Positions 1-9,765 are shown, counted from the stretch's first letter. The stretch is 41,077 nt of DNA from Actinomycetes bacterium (GCA_021819725.1 JAKAQR010000023.1:1-41077); one strand, 5' to 3'. Notes: a model not told the origin generated them from the sequence alone. Numbers and translations: made by a program.

Positions 1-652
1 CCTTGCGGATGGATTTGAGTGCATCAGTGGTGCCAACTGGATGGGCAACAATGGAGATCGACTTTCGAACCCCTGGAGAGAAGACCAACGCATGGAGGAA
101 TGATGGAGGTACATCGATTCGTGGCCAGTCACTGATCCAGAGGACCGTTGAGAAGCCTGAATCAGAACGAAAACGATCCCAGTGCTCGGAGATCGCAACC
201 GGTCCGGCGGTGGCAAGCTTTGAACCGGGTTGGCCTGGCACGATGTTCTCCATAGGGTCATAGGCAGAGCGGACAATGGCCGCCAGTTCGGCGGCCGCCA
301 ACCAATGCTGGACTCTCAGTCCCGAGGTTCGTAGGCTGTGTTCAATCGCGGCCATGTCCGCCGAGAGCACTGCTGCTGCACCGCGCATCCCTCGACCAGC
401 CGAGGCGATGGCCTTGGAGGCTGCCTTCATGTCAAGGGCAATGGTAATCGTGGATCGATGCGTTGAAGAACCTACTGAGGTCTGATCGAGCAATGACTGA
501 TAGGCCTCATCGGTCCAACTACCGTCATGGAGGCCCTGATGCTCATACCAGCCCGCGACGCCAACGCCTGGGTCAGGTACCGTCGACTCCAATACCTGCA
601 AAGCAGCACAGGTACCGGACTCAGCTAATTCTTGTCGTCGCGAGTAACGCAC
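1..652 (-). pseudogene. SCO6880-family conjugation-associated protein, 5' end missing, runs off left edge
   Basis: The minus strand is open from the window edge to a stop just behind the csbD stop. It reads a protein with LDMKAASKAIASAGRG, LRTSGLRVQHWLAAAELAA and WISDWPRIDVPPSFL. This order (helical segment with a Gly-rich turn, then an R/SAYDP motif, then a tryptophan-rich strand region) resembles the C-terminal part of SCO6880-type proteins. In actinobacteria these sit in conjugation or mobile-element clusters with TraG/VirB4-like ATPases. Members of the family are roughly 450-500 residues, so the N-terminal half is absent. The first usable start in frame is a GTG at 652, and upstream of that the frame closes at 731. 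I therefore read it as a truncated remnant of an integrated element that continues to the left. The family assignment is from memory of the motif pattern and was not searched. Confidence 0.6.
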
Positions 653-730
653 CGTGGTGTCTTCGCCGGACCTCGGCTGACCAATCCTTGTGATCAGTCT
701 GCGGGAACCGCTGAATGGACGATGGACCCG

Positions 731-922
731 CTACTTCTTGTGGAGGGTATCCTTCACCTTGTCGATGCCCTCCTCGACCTTCTCCTCGACCTTGCCGACC
801 TTCTCCTTGACCTCACCGGCCTGGCGATCTGCTGTGCCCTCTGACTTCAGGTCCTCGTTCCCGGTCAGGTCGCCGACGGCTTCTTTCGCCTTGCCCTTCA
901 TCTGATCTTTCTTTCCAGCCAT
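731..922 (-). CDS. CsbD-like general stress protein
   Basis: A 63-residue, highly charged protein with no cysteine and no hydrophobic core. It carries the CsbD pattern GKAKEAVGDLTGNEDLKSEG followed by a Lys/Glu-rich heptad-like tail (KVEEKVEEGIDKVK). CsbD-family proteins are small, soluble and stress-induced, and their biochemical role is unknown. I place the start at the ATG of MAGKKDQ because a GGAG motif lies nine bases upstream; an in-frame upstream start would add nine residues and put that ribosome site inside the gene. It is the only intact gene between a truncated conjugation gene and a dead IS66 copy. Confidence 0.85.
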   Translation of the reverse strand: MAGKKDQMKGKAKEAVGDLTGNEDLKSEGTADRQAGEVKEKVGKVEEKVEEGIDKVKDTLHKK

Positions 923-1076
923 GTACTTTGTCTCCTTCAACGTCGGCACGCGTGCCGAACTCCTGGCGCCCTGATTGCGAGCCTACCGTGGATCCCACAG
1001 CAACCTTTCACCTCCCCTGCCGCCTCAAACAGCATCCTGACCTCGTGATTCGTAAAGTCGTCTCGGACGGTCTCAA

Positions 1077-2234
1077 ATGTCAGGCGTGCCGGATGTGGAT
1101 CGTGAACAACCCCAAGCCGGGCTCGAGGCACTGCGCGCCGAGAACACACAACAAGCCAGCAAGATCGAACGCCTTTCTCGCAAGATCACCGAGCTGAAAC
1201 AGCGGTTGAACCAGGGGTCGGAGAACTCGTCGCTCCCGCCGTCGACCGACTCGCTAAAGCGGCAAGCCGAAGGGACCAAGACCTGAGCGGATCGTCGGGC
1301 TGAGGCCAACGCGAAGCGCAAGGGCGATGTCGAACGCCGCCGTGGCAAGCAACCCGGTGCACCAGGGAAGAACCTCAAGCTGCGTGCGGTCTCCGATAAG
1401 ATCGCCATGCACGAGCCAATCCACCCGTAGCTCGTGCGGGGCGGACGAGGAGGGGATGGAGCGACGCCAGGTGTTTGACACCCGGACCCGACCCTCTTAT
1501 CCATGGAGCACCGGTCGGTCAAGCTACGTTGTCCGTGCAGGAAACTCAATGCGGGCACGTCCCCGAAAGAGTCGACCACGCCTGCGAGCTACGGACCAAA
1601 CGTACGCGTCACCATGCTCTACCTCCTCTTCGACAAGCACCTCTCGGTGGAACCAGCTGCAGACATAATGTCGACCATCCTCGGTGCGAAGGCGTCCACC
1701 GGGTTCGTCGCCCCTCTAGCGAACGAGGCAGCCAGCGGACTTACCTGGTTCATCGACGTGATCCGGCGCCGTCCTACGCCCAACCTCGTCGCCCACGCCA
1801 ATGAGACCTCTGCCCAGGTGCCGATCGCGAAATGGTGGTTCCACGCCGTCTCGAACAGCCTCCAGGCCCACCTCTTCGCCAGTCCTACCCGGCTCACGTC
1901 TGCCCCCGACGAAGCAGGCGTGCTGCCCGAGTTCGCTGGGGTGATGGTGCAGGACCGTCCTGCCATGTATTTCAAGTACGACAAGGCGCACTATGCGATC
2001 TCTTTGGCGCACGTTTTTCGTGAATTAGAGCCGGTCGGCATTGGGTGGAACCAGGGGTCGGCCAACGACACGGCGGTCATGTTGCGCGAGATCGACAACT
2101 CCGCGCACGATGCCCGGAGTACCGGCACGACTGCTCGTTTCGCTTCTGACATCACCCACAGGATCGAGCGCAGAGTATTCGACCGTCAAAAGCGCTCGTC
2201 CCAGGGCCGATTCGGTGAGGGCACCGATGAGTGA
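1077..2234 (+). pseudogene. IS66-family transposase, inactivated
   Basis: The reading starts with an IS66-type N-terminus: a leucine-zipper-like helix, then NSSLPPSTDSLKRQ. It passes an in-frame TGA at 1284-1286 and continues with GKQPGAPGKNLKLR. It meets a second stop (TAG 1428-1430), then needs frame changes near 1440 and 1490 to reach ERRQVFD, EHRSVKLRCPC and the catalytic domain (YGPNVRVTMLYLLFDKHL, GVLPEFAGVMVQD). Where active IS66 transposases have a DET motif this copy reads NET, so a presumed catalytic Asp is Asn. The C-terminal third past about 2030 is unrecognisable. Stops, frameshifts and a lost catalytic residue together mean it is dead. I did not find its terminal inverted repeats. 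Confidence 0.85.
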
Positions 2235-2354
2235 TCGACGGCGCTGACGAGTCACAGCTATTCACTCGGCATCGCTCATGGAGCTTGGTCGCAGACCCTG
2301 ATCGAGGGGGTTGAGTCTGACGGGCAAAGCAACTACCCTCGCATGCTCGGTCAC

Positions 2355-3085
2355 TCACTGTGATGGCACGAGCCGCCTCCAGCGCTCTACGACCGTGAAA
2401 CCAAGACGTTCATAGACGCCTTAAACCTCAGGGCTTGCGGTGAGCACCCCGCAGCGAGCGCTCCCAGTGAATCCGTGCGTAAGGGCGCGCAGAGTCACCG
2501 CCGATCCGTAGCCATTTTCACGCGCCTCAGCAACTGTTCCTACCGCAAAGATGGCGACAGCGTCGGCGGCTACTACCGACATCGCACAGCTCACAAGCAC
2601 CCCGTCTACCTTGCCAAGGTGCCACTGGATCTCGTCACACTCAAGGTGTGCAGGGTCCAGAAGCTTTGTTGCGTTTGCGGGCGGCGTGCCGAAAACAGCA
2701 CCGAGTACCTCGGTAATCGCGAGATCGTCATGCGCGCGGCGCATGCTCAAAGTGAGACCAGGTAATTCTTGACCTTGAACTTCATCAGTGACTAGCGACG
2801 TCGCCATCAAGAGTATCTCATCCTCCGCGAAGAGCCCCATATCACTTAACGCCTCATCGACTTCGTCGGGAACGCTTGGCCGGAGCCGTGCGGCCCAGGA
2901 CACTCCGCTGGCAGCGAGTCGTACTGCAAGTGCGCTTGCATCCTCGGGGTAGCGGTCCCATCGAGACCACATATCCTGTTGTGGGGGCGCCCCGGGACTG
3001 TGGTCATTAGGCCGACCAAACCCTGCCGTGCATCGCGCCAGGCACCAACTCGGCCCTGTGATATGGCTTCACACGCCACGAGCAT
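2355..3085 (-). pseudogene. GNAT-family N-acetyltransferase, frameshifted and with an internal stop
   Basis: The central frame (2421-2972) gives WSRWDRYPEDASALAVRL, a middle domain, and the acetyl-CoA-binding signature of GNAT enzymes (VGTVAEARENGYGSAVTLRAL). It stops with TAA at 2421-2423, directly after TASPEV. The same frame then continues GVYERLGFTVVERWRRLVPSQ to a TGA at 2355. ASPEGxxxYERLGF is a conserved GNAT C-terminal motif, so the TAA is a nonsense codon inside the gene. At the 5' side a different frame carries the expected N-terminal pattern (LVGLMTTVPGRPHNRI), which should run straight into WSRWDRYPED; a small indel near 2970 separates them. Two independent lesions indicate a pseudogene. 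The 5' boundary is uncertain: 3085 is one candidate ATG and 3235 another. Confidence 0.75.
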
Positions 3086-3889
3086 CCCGGTCGCCGCCTC
3101 ATCTGCATTGGGTGCCCGGTTCCAAATGGGACTGAGGCTAGCCCAACCTTTGCATTCCCCAATCCAAAGTTCCCACTCCAGAATTACCCCACCCTGAGTG
3201 AGCGACCTCTGTGCATGCCTACCGTAGGCAGGCACTCTGGAATATGTCCTGACAGAACGCTTCGGGGGAGTGCTCCAGGGACAACTTCGGCTCGTAGATA
3301 CGGCATGGAGGGTTCGCTAGAGCACGACAAATAGTTCGAGACTCTTGACGCTCCCCAATGAATCCTTGGCAGGAAAGAGGGTGTCGTTACCGCGTTAGGC
3401 GGGCTGTGGGAGGGAGGAGATACGAAGGTGAGTTACGACTTGCTGGGCTGCTGGTGAGGTTTGGCTTGCTCCTCACGTGAGGGTAGCCCTGTGCTTTCAC
3501 TGCGGGCCTCCATCAGCTCTGAGTCGTGACGAAGGAGGGTCCTTGGTGTCGCTGGATTGCTTCGTGACGGGCTCGTGCATCCGCCGAGAGCGCCGCTTGT
3601 AGCTCATCGACACTGAAGATCCTTGAAGCGAGAAGGAGTGACCCTTGCAACCTCAAGAGTTTGGCAACAGCCGCTGCCCTGTGTGGCAATTCTCGATGGG
3701 TCTTGCACCGCTTCCACCAACCGATCACACTCGAGAAGGTGGCTCGTCAACTCCTTGTCCGCTGCCGGGATAGAACCGCTGAAGATGCCCACTAGAAGAA
3801 AGTTGAAGGTGCCCACTGGAAGGAAAACGAGGAAAGTCGTTGAAGCGGGGTCGGCGCGAGAGTGCCGCTGCGAAACTTTTGGATGCGGG
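3086..3889. other. 800-base stretch with no secure gene
   Basis: No intact recognisable gene is seen. Between 3513 and 3816 two overlapping minus-strand frames join into a plausible protein segment: DKELTSHLLECDRLVEAVQDPS in the first frame, then AAAVAKLLRLQGSLLLAS and VDELQAALSADARARHEA in the second. This could be another frameshifted remnant. I cannot name a family for it. The remainder (3240-3500) shows no coding signal I trust. Confidence 0.3.
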
Positions 3890-4690
3890 CTAGGAGTCGC
3901 TGCTGGCTTTCTTATCGGTGCTGATCACCTCTTGGCGCACCATCACGAAGTCTCCGGCGCTTGGGTTCACCTTCCACCACGCGACCGTATCGCCGGTATA
4001 TGCCGGGACCGCACCACACACAGTCGTCGTGAAGAGATAGCCGTGCCGAAAACTCGGATCACCACCGATCTCTGGACTCTCTTGATCCGCCGCATTCGAG
4101 GCGCTGAGCAAGATCCACTGCCCCCCAACAAAGGCTGCCACCGCACCCTGAAAGCAGCCACCCCCTACCTCTCGGATCAGAAACGCAGGACCCGAAAGCC
4201 CAGAGAGCGAGGCCACCGGAATCGTGGCAGAGGCAAGATACATCGCTCCTTCTGTAAAACCAAAGGGCGATTTCAGCGCCGCTACCGTGTTCCATGATCG
4301 ATTCGATGAGTACTCATAGATCTTGATTGGCAACCCATCTGGCGCCCATGGAAAAGCGGCGACCGCATCGTAGCGTCCGTCGAGGAGAACGACTTTGCTC
4401 CTTGCCCCAACAAATTGGCGCTCACTCGATCCCGTTGGGAGGACTGGCACTTGGCGACGCCGTGCATCCCGGTAATACGTCACATCGGTCGTAGCAAGGA
4501 GCCGAGTCAAAGCGACCTCCATAGTTTTCATCTTCTGATTCGTACGAGGACGTGAGAATCGAGCCGGCGAGTTTGGGGCTGTAGGCTTGCTCGAGCCCGA
4601 GTTCGACGCTGCGGTCGAGCCACAAGCCCCCAACAACACACTCCCTATGACGACGGATACCGTTCGCCTCCACCGCACTGACTGCATCAT
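3890..4690 (-). CDS. secreted lipoprotein of unknown function
   Basis: The open frame extends far upstream, but the sensible start is the ATG pair at 4690/4687, right behind GGGAGG. This gives about 266 residues beginning MMQSVRWRRTVSVVIGS and a lipobox LLGAC, followed by a Ser/Thr/Pro-rich linker (TAASNSGSSKPTAPNSP). The protein would be cleaved and lipidated at the Cys and anchored outside the membrane. The mature part is beta-rich with aromatic residues, a GGGCFQGAVAAFVGG segment and a second Cys in TTTVCGAVP; those two cysteines may form a disulphide. The ribosome site abuts the first ATG, so the second ATG or a nearby GTG may be used. No family recognised. Both flanking genes are decayed. 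Confidence 0.7.
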   Translation of the reverse strand: MMQSVRWRRTVSVVIGSVLLGACGSTAASNSGSSKPTAPNSPARFSRPRTNQKMKTMEVALTRLLATTDVTYYRDARRRQVPVLPTGSSERQFVGARSKVVLLDGRYDAVAAFPWAPDGLPIKIYEYSSNRSWNTVAALKSPFGFTEGAMYLASATIPVASLSGLSGPAFLIREVGGGCFQGAVAAFVGGQWILLSASNAADQESPEIGGDPSFRHGYLFTTTVCGAVPAYTGDTVAWWKVNPSAGDFVMVRQEVISTDKKASSDS

Positions 4691-5003
4691 CCTCCCGCCT
4701 TTGACTCGCCGACTCCGACTGAGGGCCCGACACTGCCAGCCGTCGGACTTCTCTCCTCCCGCCACCTTGGGCGTCTCGCATCTCATAGCTCTGATGCGAA
4801 CGGCGACCTGTTCTCCTCGACCCTCAGGACCAGTCAGATAAACAATACCGGCAGCGACCTCGCGACATGGATGCCTCGCAATCTGGCAGCACGGCGATCT
4901 GGCAGCGTAGCGATCAGCACTGAAGCAACGACAGGCGCGGGCCCTTGTGCCTCGTCCACTTCGCCTATGAGACGTTTGGGACTTCATCGCAGGGATTGGT
5001 AGC

Positions 5004-5820
5004 TCAGTTAGCGTCGATGGCATGGACAATGAGTTCCGCCACAACCGTCGGGTCCTCGAGCTGGGGCAAGTGAGCCATACCTGAACGCAAGCGATGGTAG
5101 CCGTTTGGAAGGCGCTCAGCCAGCAAGTGCTTGGTCTCGACAATGAAGGGAATATCAAGAGCGCCACAAGCCACGAGTGTTGGGGCCATCACCTTTTCAA
5201 GTTGACCCCATACATCGATACCACTCGCTCCCGCCCTTTCAGGAACGCCGTGAGAGGATGACCCTGTTCATGTCAAAGAAGAGCTCACGGACGGGCCCTC
5301 CTACCCTGCCTTCGCCTTGAGTCGGACCGTCGAGCCAGAGCCCGGCCTCGAGGCGGCTCTGTTCCTCTAGGTCACCGACCGAGATCGTCTCCTCGAGCTG
5401 CTCGACCAAGCGGGCGGTATCGCCGTCGAGTTCAGGGTCGGGCGCACCACTCACCGACGGAGCGAACAGTACGAGACCTGCCACCCGCTCTGGCGCAAGG
5501 ACTGTGACATCAAGCGCAATCCCACCGCCAGCAGAGCTTCCCACCAACCATACAGGGGTATCGGTGATCTCGTCAAGGACGGCAAAAAGATCCTTCACAT
5601 GGGAAAACTCCTCCGGAGAGGGAGACGTCTCTCCATAGCCCCGGCGATCATAACAGATGACGGTAGCTCTCTCGCCGATGGCAGATACCACCTCTTGCCA
5701 GCTCCGTTGATCCGTCACTCCTGCGTATAGGAGAATAACGATAGGTTGCCCTCTCTGGAAACGCCTGCCGAATAACTAAACTGACCCACGGTCTACCACC
5801 AGTGTTTCACCGAGCAACAT
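5004..5820 (-). pseudogene. alpha/beta hydrolase, nonsense codon plus frameshift
   Basis: Three pieces of one hydrolase are visible. From an ATG at 5820 the frame reads MLLGETLVVDRGSV, then an in-frame TAG, then FQRGQPIVILLYAGVTDQRSW. The core follows: ICYDRRGYGETSPSP, the nucleophile elbow GSSAGG and APERVAGLVLFAPS. Near 5245 the frame breaks; one frame over it resumes GVPERAGASGIDVW, KVMAPTLVACGALDIPF and GMAHLPQLEDP. That last part supplies the expected acid (ALD) and the catalytic His (GMAHLP). All triad elements survive but not in one frame, so the gene is broken by two independent lesions. Intact homologues are small soluble esterase or haloperoxidase-like hydrolases of about 270 residues; the substrate is unknown. 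Confidence 0.8.
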
Positions 5821-6005
5821 CTTCTCACTGTAGCCTTGGAAAGGGAGCGCGACAGGGGCTTGGAGGTTCTTTGTTTCCCGTCCTGTCGTCATAGTCAGCC
5901 GAGGCCGCAACAGAGAGTGGTCCTTCGATTCAGCACCTCTCTCGCAGCCGTCATACTTCCCCTGGGTCTGACCCGGGGTGGCACGAGCCAGTCAGGTCCA
6001 AACGA

Positions 6006-6806
6006 TCATCGGTGCCAAATGTAGGGAGTCGTCGTGGTAACTGCTGTCAAACCGCTGCGCTCGAGGATGGGTCTTGACATCGGGGAACAATCACTTTGGA
6101 GATAGTGCTTACCAGCCGCCAAAGCAGCACCAGCTCTCGCGGCGGTGAGTGCACGGTAGATCCCTTTACCTCGCCAGTCAGGGTGAGTAGCACCGCCCCA
6201 TAGTCCCGCAAAGTCAGCATTCGGAATCAGCGTCAGTCGACCCGCACACACAATCTCATCATGGACTTCAGCTACCCAGAACTGCTCAGTACCTTGCGAT
6301 CGATGTAGACGAGCCAATGCCTCCTCTGCCGAAGGGCCACCGTTAAACACCTTCCGCTGCATCGCTGTGGCGCGAGCGATGAGGTCGGCGGCCTCGGCGA
6401 GATTGTCGACTCTTCGAACGTTCACCGTCGTCGGAATCGCAACTGAATGCGATAGCAGTTCGGCGGCACCGACCATGACTGTCTCGGGTTCTTCGGCAAT
6501 GAACCCTGCATTGCATAACTCTTGGTGAAGTTGTTCGGCACGCTCGTCGTGGCCTCGGGTCTTCCACTCGAACTCATCTACTCCAAGTTCGTCCCTGTAG
6601 TGACCAATCGTTCGTTGAACGAGACGAGCGATATTATCGATGCCGTCGAGGGATACGTAGCTGACAAAGCCCCCGCCGTCGAGAACACCTCGATAGAGCG
6701 GACCATCTCGAGTCCAACTGAGCGCATCGTAGACCTCAGCCTCCCCTCGAAGCTGTGCATCATACGTTGCGAGAAGCTCTGCAGAGCTAGGTTGTGGTGC
6801 GTTCAC
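6006..6806 (-). CDS. GNAT-family N-acetyltransferase
   Basis: A complete 266-residue protein. The N-terminal half (to about residue 130) is a degenerate GNAT-like or accessory domain with FEWKTRGHDERAEQLHQELCNAGF. The C-terminal half has the acetyl-CoA motif ATHPDWRGKGIYRALTAARA and ends with a typical final strand (LERSGLTAVTTTTPYIWHR). Such two-part enzymes transfer an acetyl group from acetyl-CoA to an amine, and the substrate cannot be inferred. The start is a GTG without an obvious ribosome site, so initiation may be leaderless or slightly downstream. It stands alone, upstream of and divergent from ada. Confidence 0.8.
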   Translation of the reverse strand: MNAPQPSSAELLATYDAQLRGEAEVYDALSWTRDGPLYRGVLDGGGFVSYVSLDGIDNIARLVQRTIGHYRDELGVDEFEWKTRGHDERAEQLHQELCNAGFIAEEPETVMVGAAELLSHSVAIPTTVNVRRVDNLAEAADLIARATAMQRKVFNGGPSAEEALARLHRSQGTEQFWVAEVHDEIVCAGRLTLIPNADFAGLWGGATHPDWRGKGIYRALTAARAGAALAAGKHYLQSDCSPMSRPILERSGLTAVTTTTPYIWHR

Positions 6807-7401
6807 GAAGGTTCACTATAACCCTTGGATCACGTCGGTTGTCCTACGGTCTTTCGAAAACCATTCCTTGGGTGAGTGCTGCAATCGTCGGAGACCACTG
6901 ACTTCATGGGCCAAACTCGCTCCAGCAAGCTTTGAATCACAATCTTGGCACTGGGTTGGGCCAGATCTGCCAGGTGTTTTCATCATCTCGGAGTTCCGTG
7001 AATCACCTCAAGGAAATGGTGCAAGCAACGAGGTTGACGTGTCACGAAGCAGAAGCTAGTCACTTCCATCGCAGACTCTATTGGGATGGGATAAGATACG
7101 GATCCTGGACGTATATCCATTCCTGCCCAAACATGCTTCGCGTGCGTGTTAGCTCTCGCTTCCCTTGTCTCGTCCTAGCACACGTAAGCACCTGTGCCAT
7201 TTGAACATAGCTTGGCTGCGAACCTCCTCATAGTGATGGGTGATGCCCAAGACCTATCTGGGGGACTTGGCATCGCTTCTCTGTTCCGTCTGGGTCTCCA
7301 GGGAGGAGCAGTTGGTACGCCTGCGGCTCGATCGACTGGGTAACAAATTACTCGTCCCAAATCGGAGAGCTTACGGATCCGCCCGCACCTAAGTTTGAGG
7401 T
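6807..7401. other. non-coding or unrecognised stretch between a GNAT gene and ada
   Basis: Both strands hold only short unconvincing frames. It separates two divergently transcribed genes and must carry their promoters, but I could not pick out a clear -35/-10 pair. No Ada-type operator can be assigned by eye. Confidence 0.4.
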
Positions 7402-8448
7402 ATGGAAGAGTTGAGCAAGGTGCGGTGGCATGCGGTGGTCTCGCGGGATGAGAAGAGTGCCGGCCTCTTTGTCTATGGGGTGCGCACTACGGGGATCTAC
7501 TGTCGACCTGGATGTAGTTCACGTTCCCCCCTTCTCAAAAATGTCGAATTCTTCAACACGAGTGCCGAAGCAGAGCTGGCGGGATTTCGCCCGTGTCGAC
7601 GGTGCCATCCAGCGGATCCAATGCGTTCCGACCCTGCTGCTCTGTCGGTTATCGCAGTGTGCAGGCGCTTGGAGGCCGGCTCTGCCACCGAGGATCTGGC
7701 TGCGCTCGCTCGCGAGTTGGGGTGGAGCCTCCGTCATCTGAATCGCCTCTTTCAAGACATGGTCGGCGTCTCTATCAGGAGCTATTCGAGAGCCCAACTG
7801 GCTGAGCGCGTGAGAATAACGCTGCACAGCGATCTCTCGATCACCGAAGCCGCCTTTGAGGCTGGATACGGTTCGAGTCGCGCCTTTTACGCCCACGGTG
7901 CGACTCGTCTTGGGATGACCCCGGCACAATATCGCTTGGGTGGTGCAGGAGCATCCATCCACTACACCACGCTCGAATCCCCGATCGGCATTGTGCTAGC
8001 GGCTTCCACGGCACGCGGTGTTTGCGCCATCAAAATCGACCATGACGAAGCCTCGCTCATTGCACAACTGGTCACCGAATTTCCGATGGCTGACATCGAA
8101 CGCGATGATGATGAGCTCTACGATATCGCCCTCGTGCTTGCCGGAGCCATTCGAGGTGAAGATGGAGCTACCAAGCTGCCGCTCGACCTGGCTGGTACCG
8201 CTTTCCAGGTCCGGGTGTGGGAGGCGCTGCGCACCATTCCAATCGGCGAGACTCGATCGTATTCTCAGATCGCCGAGCAGATCGGCGAACCAACGGCAGT
8301 CCGCGCTGTCGCGAATGCCTGTGGCGCCAATCCGACCGCACTTGCGATCCCCTGTCATCGCATCGTACGCAAAAATGGCTCTCTCGGGGGTTACCGATGG
8401 GGGATCGAGAGGAAGACGTATCTCATCGCGCAAGAGAAGGTGGATTGA
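7402..8448 (+). CDS. ada: bifunctional methyl-responsive regulator / O6-methylguanine-DNA methyltransferase Ada
   Basis: 348 residues with the full Ada architecture. The N-terminal zinc domain has the four cysteines C34, C38, C65 and C68 (YCRPGC and CRRC), with the same spacing as E. coli Ada; one of them accepts methyl from phosphotriesters and switches the protein to an activator. An AraC-type helix-turn-helix follows (about 85-180, with LARELGWSLRHLNRLFQ and EAAFEAGYGSSRAFY). The C-terminal methyltransferase carries the nucleophile in AIPCHRI (C318) and the R-V-A-N-A-C helix. The protein repairs alkylated DNA in the cytoplasm and should induce its own operon. Its stop overlaps the start of the next gene, so an exporter is co-induced. 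Only a weak GAGG lies one base before the ATG. Confidence 0.95.
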   Translation: MEELSKVRWHAVVSRDEKSAGLFVYGVRTTGIYCRPGCSSRSPLLKNVEFFNTSAEAELAGFRPCRRCHPADPMRSDPAALSVIAVCRRLEAGSATEDLAALARELGWSLRHLNRLFQDMVGVSIRSYSRAQLAERVRITLHSDLSITEAAFEAGYGSSRAFYAHGATRLGMTPAQYRLGGAGASIHYTTLESPIGIVLAASTARGVCAIKIDHDEASLIAQLVTEFPMADIERDDDELYDIALVLAGAIRGEDGATKLPLDLAGTAFQVRVWEALRTIPIGETRSYSQIAEQIGEPTAVRAVANACGANPTALAIPCHRIVRKNGSLGGYRWGIERKTYLIAQEKVD

Positions 8449-9452
8449 TGACTGGCATGCCTCGACGCTGGCCACCAGGCTTCCCGTGGCTAGCCTCCTT
8501 CGTCCTCTTGGGCGCAATATGGGGGTGCTCGTTCTGGTGGATCAAGCTTGGGTTGGGTGCGGTTGCCCCGATTGACGTCACCGCCATTCGCCTTGTGATT
8601 GGAGCCTTTACTCTCCTTGTCATTCTCGCGATCACCCACGGCACACTACCGCGATCCATTCGCGTGTGGGTTCACCTTTGTGTACTCGCAATCTTTCTCA
8701 ACAGCATACCCTTCACGCTCTTCGCCTACGGAGAAACACACGTGTCAGCGGTGCTCGCGGGCATTATCAATTCACTGACACCCCTCGCCACGATCGCGAT
8801 GAGCCTGGCAATCTTTGGCCAGAGACGGCCCAAGCCTGAGGTCATCCTAGGGATCGCAGTTGGCCTGGTTGGGGTGCTTGTCGTGACAGGCATCTGGGAT
8901 GGTCTTGGCCACAACCAGCTGCTTGGGATAGGGGCCTGCCTCCTCGCTGTGGCCAGCTATGGTATTGCCTTCCCCTATGCACGGCGTTATCTAAGTGCCA
9001 CCGAGTATGGCCCCGTCTCACTCGCCACCGGTCAAGTCCTCTGCGGAGCACTCCAGACGCTGCCGTTTGCCCTGGTTTTTGGGCATCTTTACCTACAACG
9101 ACCTCTCCACATCGTCGTCGCGGCGATAGCTGGATTACTCAGTCTCGGGGTCTTTAGCACCGGGATCGCCTACGTTCTTAACTTTCATGTTCTAGAGTCT
9201 GCCTCAGCGACCGTCGCCAGCACGGTCACGTACCTCACGCCCTTCTTTGCTGTTGTTGCAGGGATCCTGTTCTTAGGCGAGCCGTTCCTGTGGCGAGAAC
9301 CTCTTGGTGGGCTTGTCATTCTTGTTGGCGCAGCTCTTGCGCAGGGTCGTCTTCGGCTTCCAGAACCCGAGACCCAGAGCACGATGTTGTCCTGCCTCCC
9401 CCGCATCGGCCGCCCTCCTTCGGAGCCGATCGAAACCGACGAGACCTTGTGA
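8448..9452 (+). CDS. EamA/DMT-superfamily membrane transporter
   Basis: The ATG at 8448 shares its A with the ada TGA, a classic coupled start. An earlier start in the same frame would lie deep inside ada and is rejected. The 334-residue product has about ten hydrophobic segments in two similar halves, each with EamA-type motifs (first half AIWGCSFWWIKLGLG and ETHVSAVLAGIINSLTPL; second half ESASATVASTVTYLTPF with FLGEPF). These inner-membrane proteins export metabolites, amino acids or drugs. The substrate is unknown. Coupling to ada suggests export of a toxic or alkylating compound, which is inference from context only. Confidence 0.9.
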   Translation: MTGMPRRWPPGFPWLASFVLLGAIWGCSFWWIKLGLGAVAPIDVTAIRLVIGAFTLLVILAITHGTLPRSIRVWVHLCVLAIFLNSIPFTLFAYGETHVSAVLAGIINSLTPLATIAMSLAIFGQRRPKPEVILGIAVGLVGVLVVTGIWDGLGHNQLLGIGACLLAVASYGIAFPYARRYLSATEYGPVSLATGQVLCGALQTLPFALVFGHLYLQRPLHIVVAAIAGLLSLGVFSTGIAYVLNFHVLESASATVASTVTYLTPFFAVVAGILFLGEPFLWREPLGGLVILVGAALAQGRLRLPEPETQSTMLSCLPRIGRPPSEPIETDETL

Positions 9453-9765
9453 AGTCGCTACCCTGGGCGAGACCTAAGGACAACAGAAGGGAGACAATCG
9501 CCCTGCTCAAATCCACAAGCACACCCAAAGTCTCCTCGGCAAGCAGTCTGATCGACTAACCTGACCACGGTGACCACCGGGTCGTATAACCGAGTTGACC
9601 ACCGGTATGCTCACGACCGATCCGGACGAGAGGACGTTGTCTTCCTCACTCACAAACCTCGGTTCCTTCGGTTCGCGCACTCGACCTGCTCGTCGCAGTT
9701 CACGAAAGACGTATGGTTAGCTGACACAAACCTGTTCGTGCGCGGTCAAGGGGCACCGCACGATT
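9453..9765. other. intergenic stretch between convergent genes
   Basis: No gene recognised. Around 9562-9608 a short motif (TGACCACCGG) occurs twice in direct orientation about 30 bases apart. No clear terminator hairpin was found by eye. Confidence 0.35.

Noticed and set aside
1207..2062. Direct repeat GAACCAGGGGTCGG seen twice (about 1206 and 2046) as an element boundary
   Set aside because: Both copies lie inside the decayed IS66 coding sequence, and one is part of the NQGSENSS motif; probably coincidence or internal duplication.
4987..5025. tRNA D-arm-like string (TTGGTAGCTCAGTTAGCG)
   Set aside because: No acceptor pairing, anticodon arm or T-arm follows, and it lies in the end of the decayed hydrolase gene.
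4691..5167. Long N-terminal extension of the lipoprotein frame
   Set aside because: It overlaps the hydrolase remnant, is Arg/Cys-rich and lacks a ribosome site; the lipoprotein signal starts at 4690.
8217..8447. N-terminal extension of the EamA transporter frame
   Set aside because: It lies within ada in another frame; the coupled ATG at 8448 gives the normal transporter N-terminus.
9568..9608. Possible IS end with repeated TGACCACCGG
   Set aside because: No transposase frame nearby and no matching inverted copy found.
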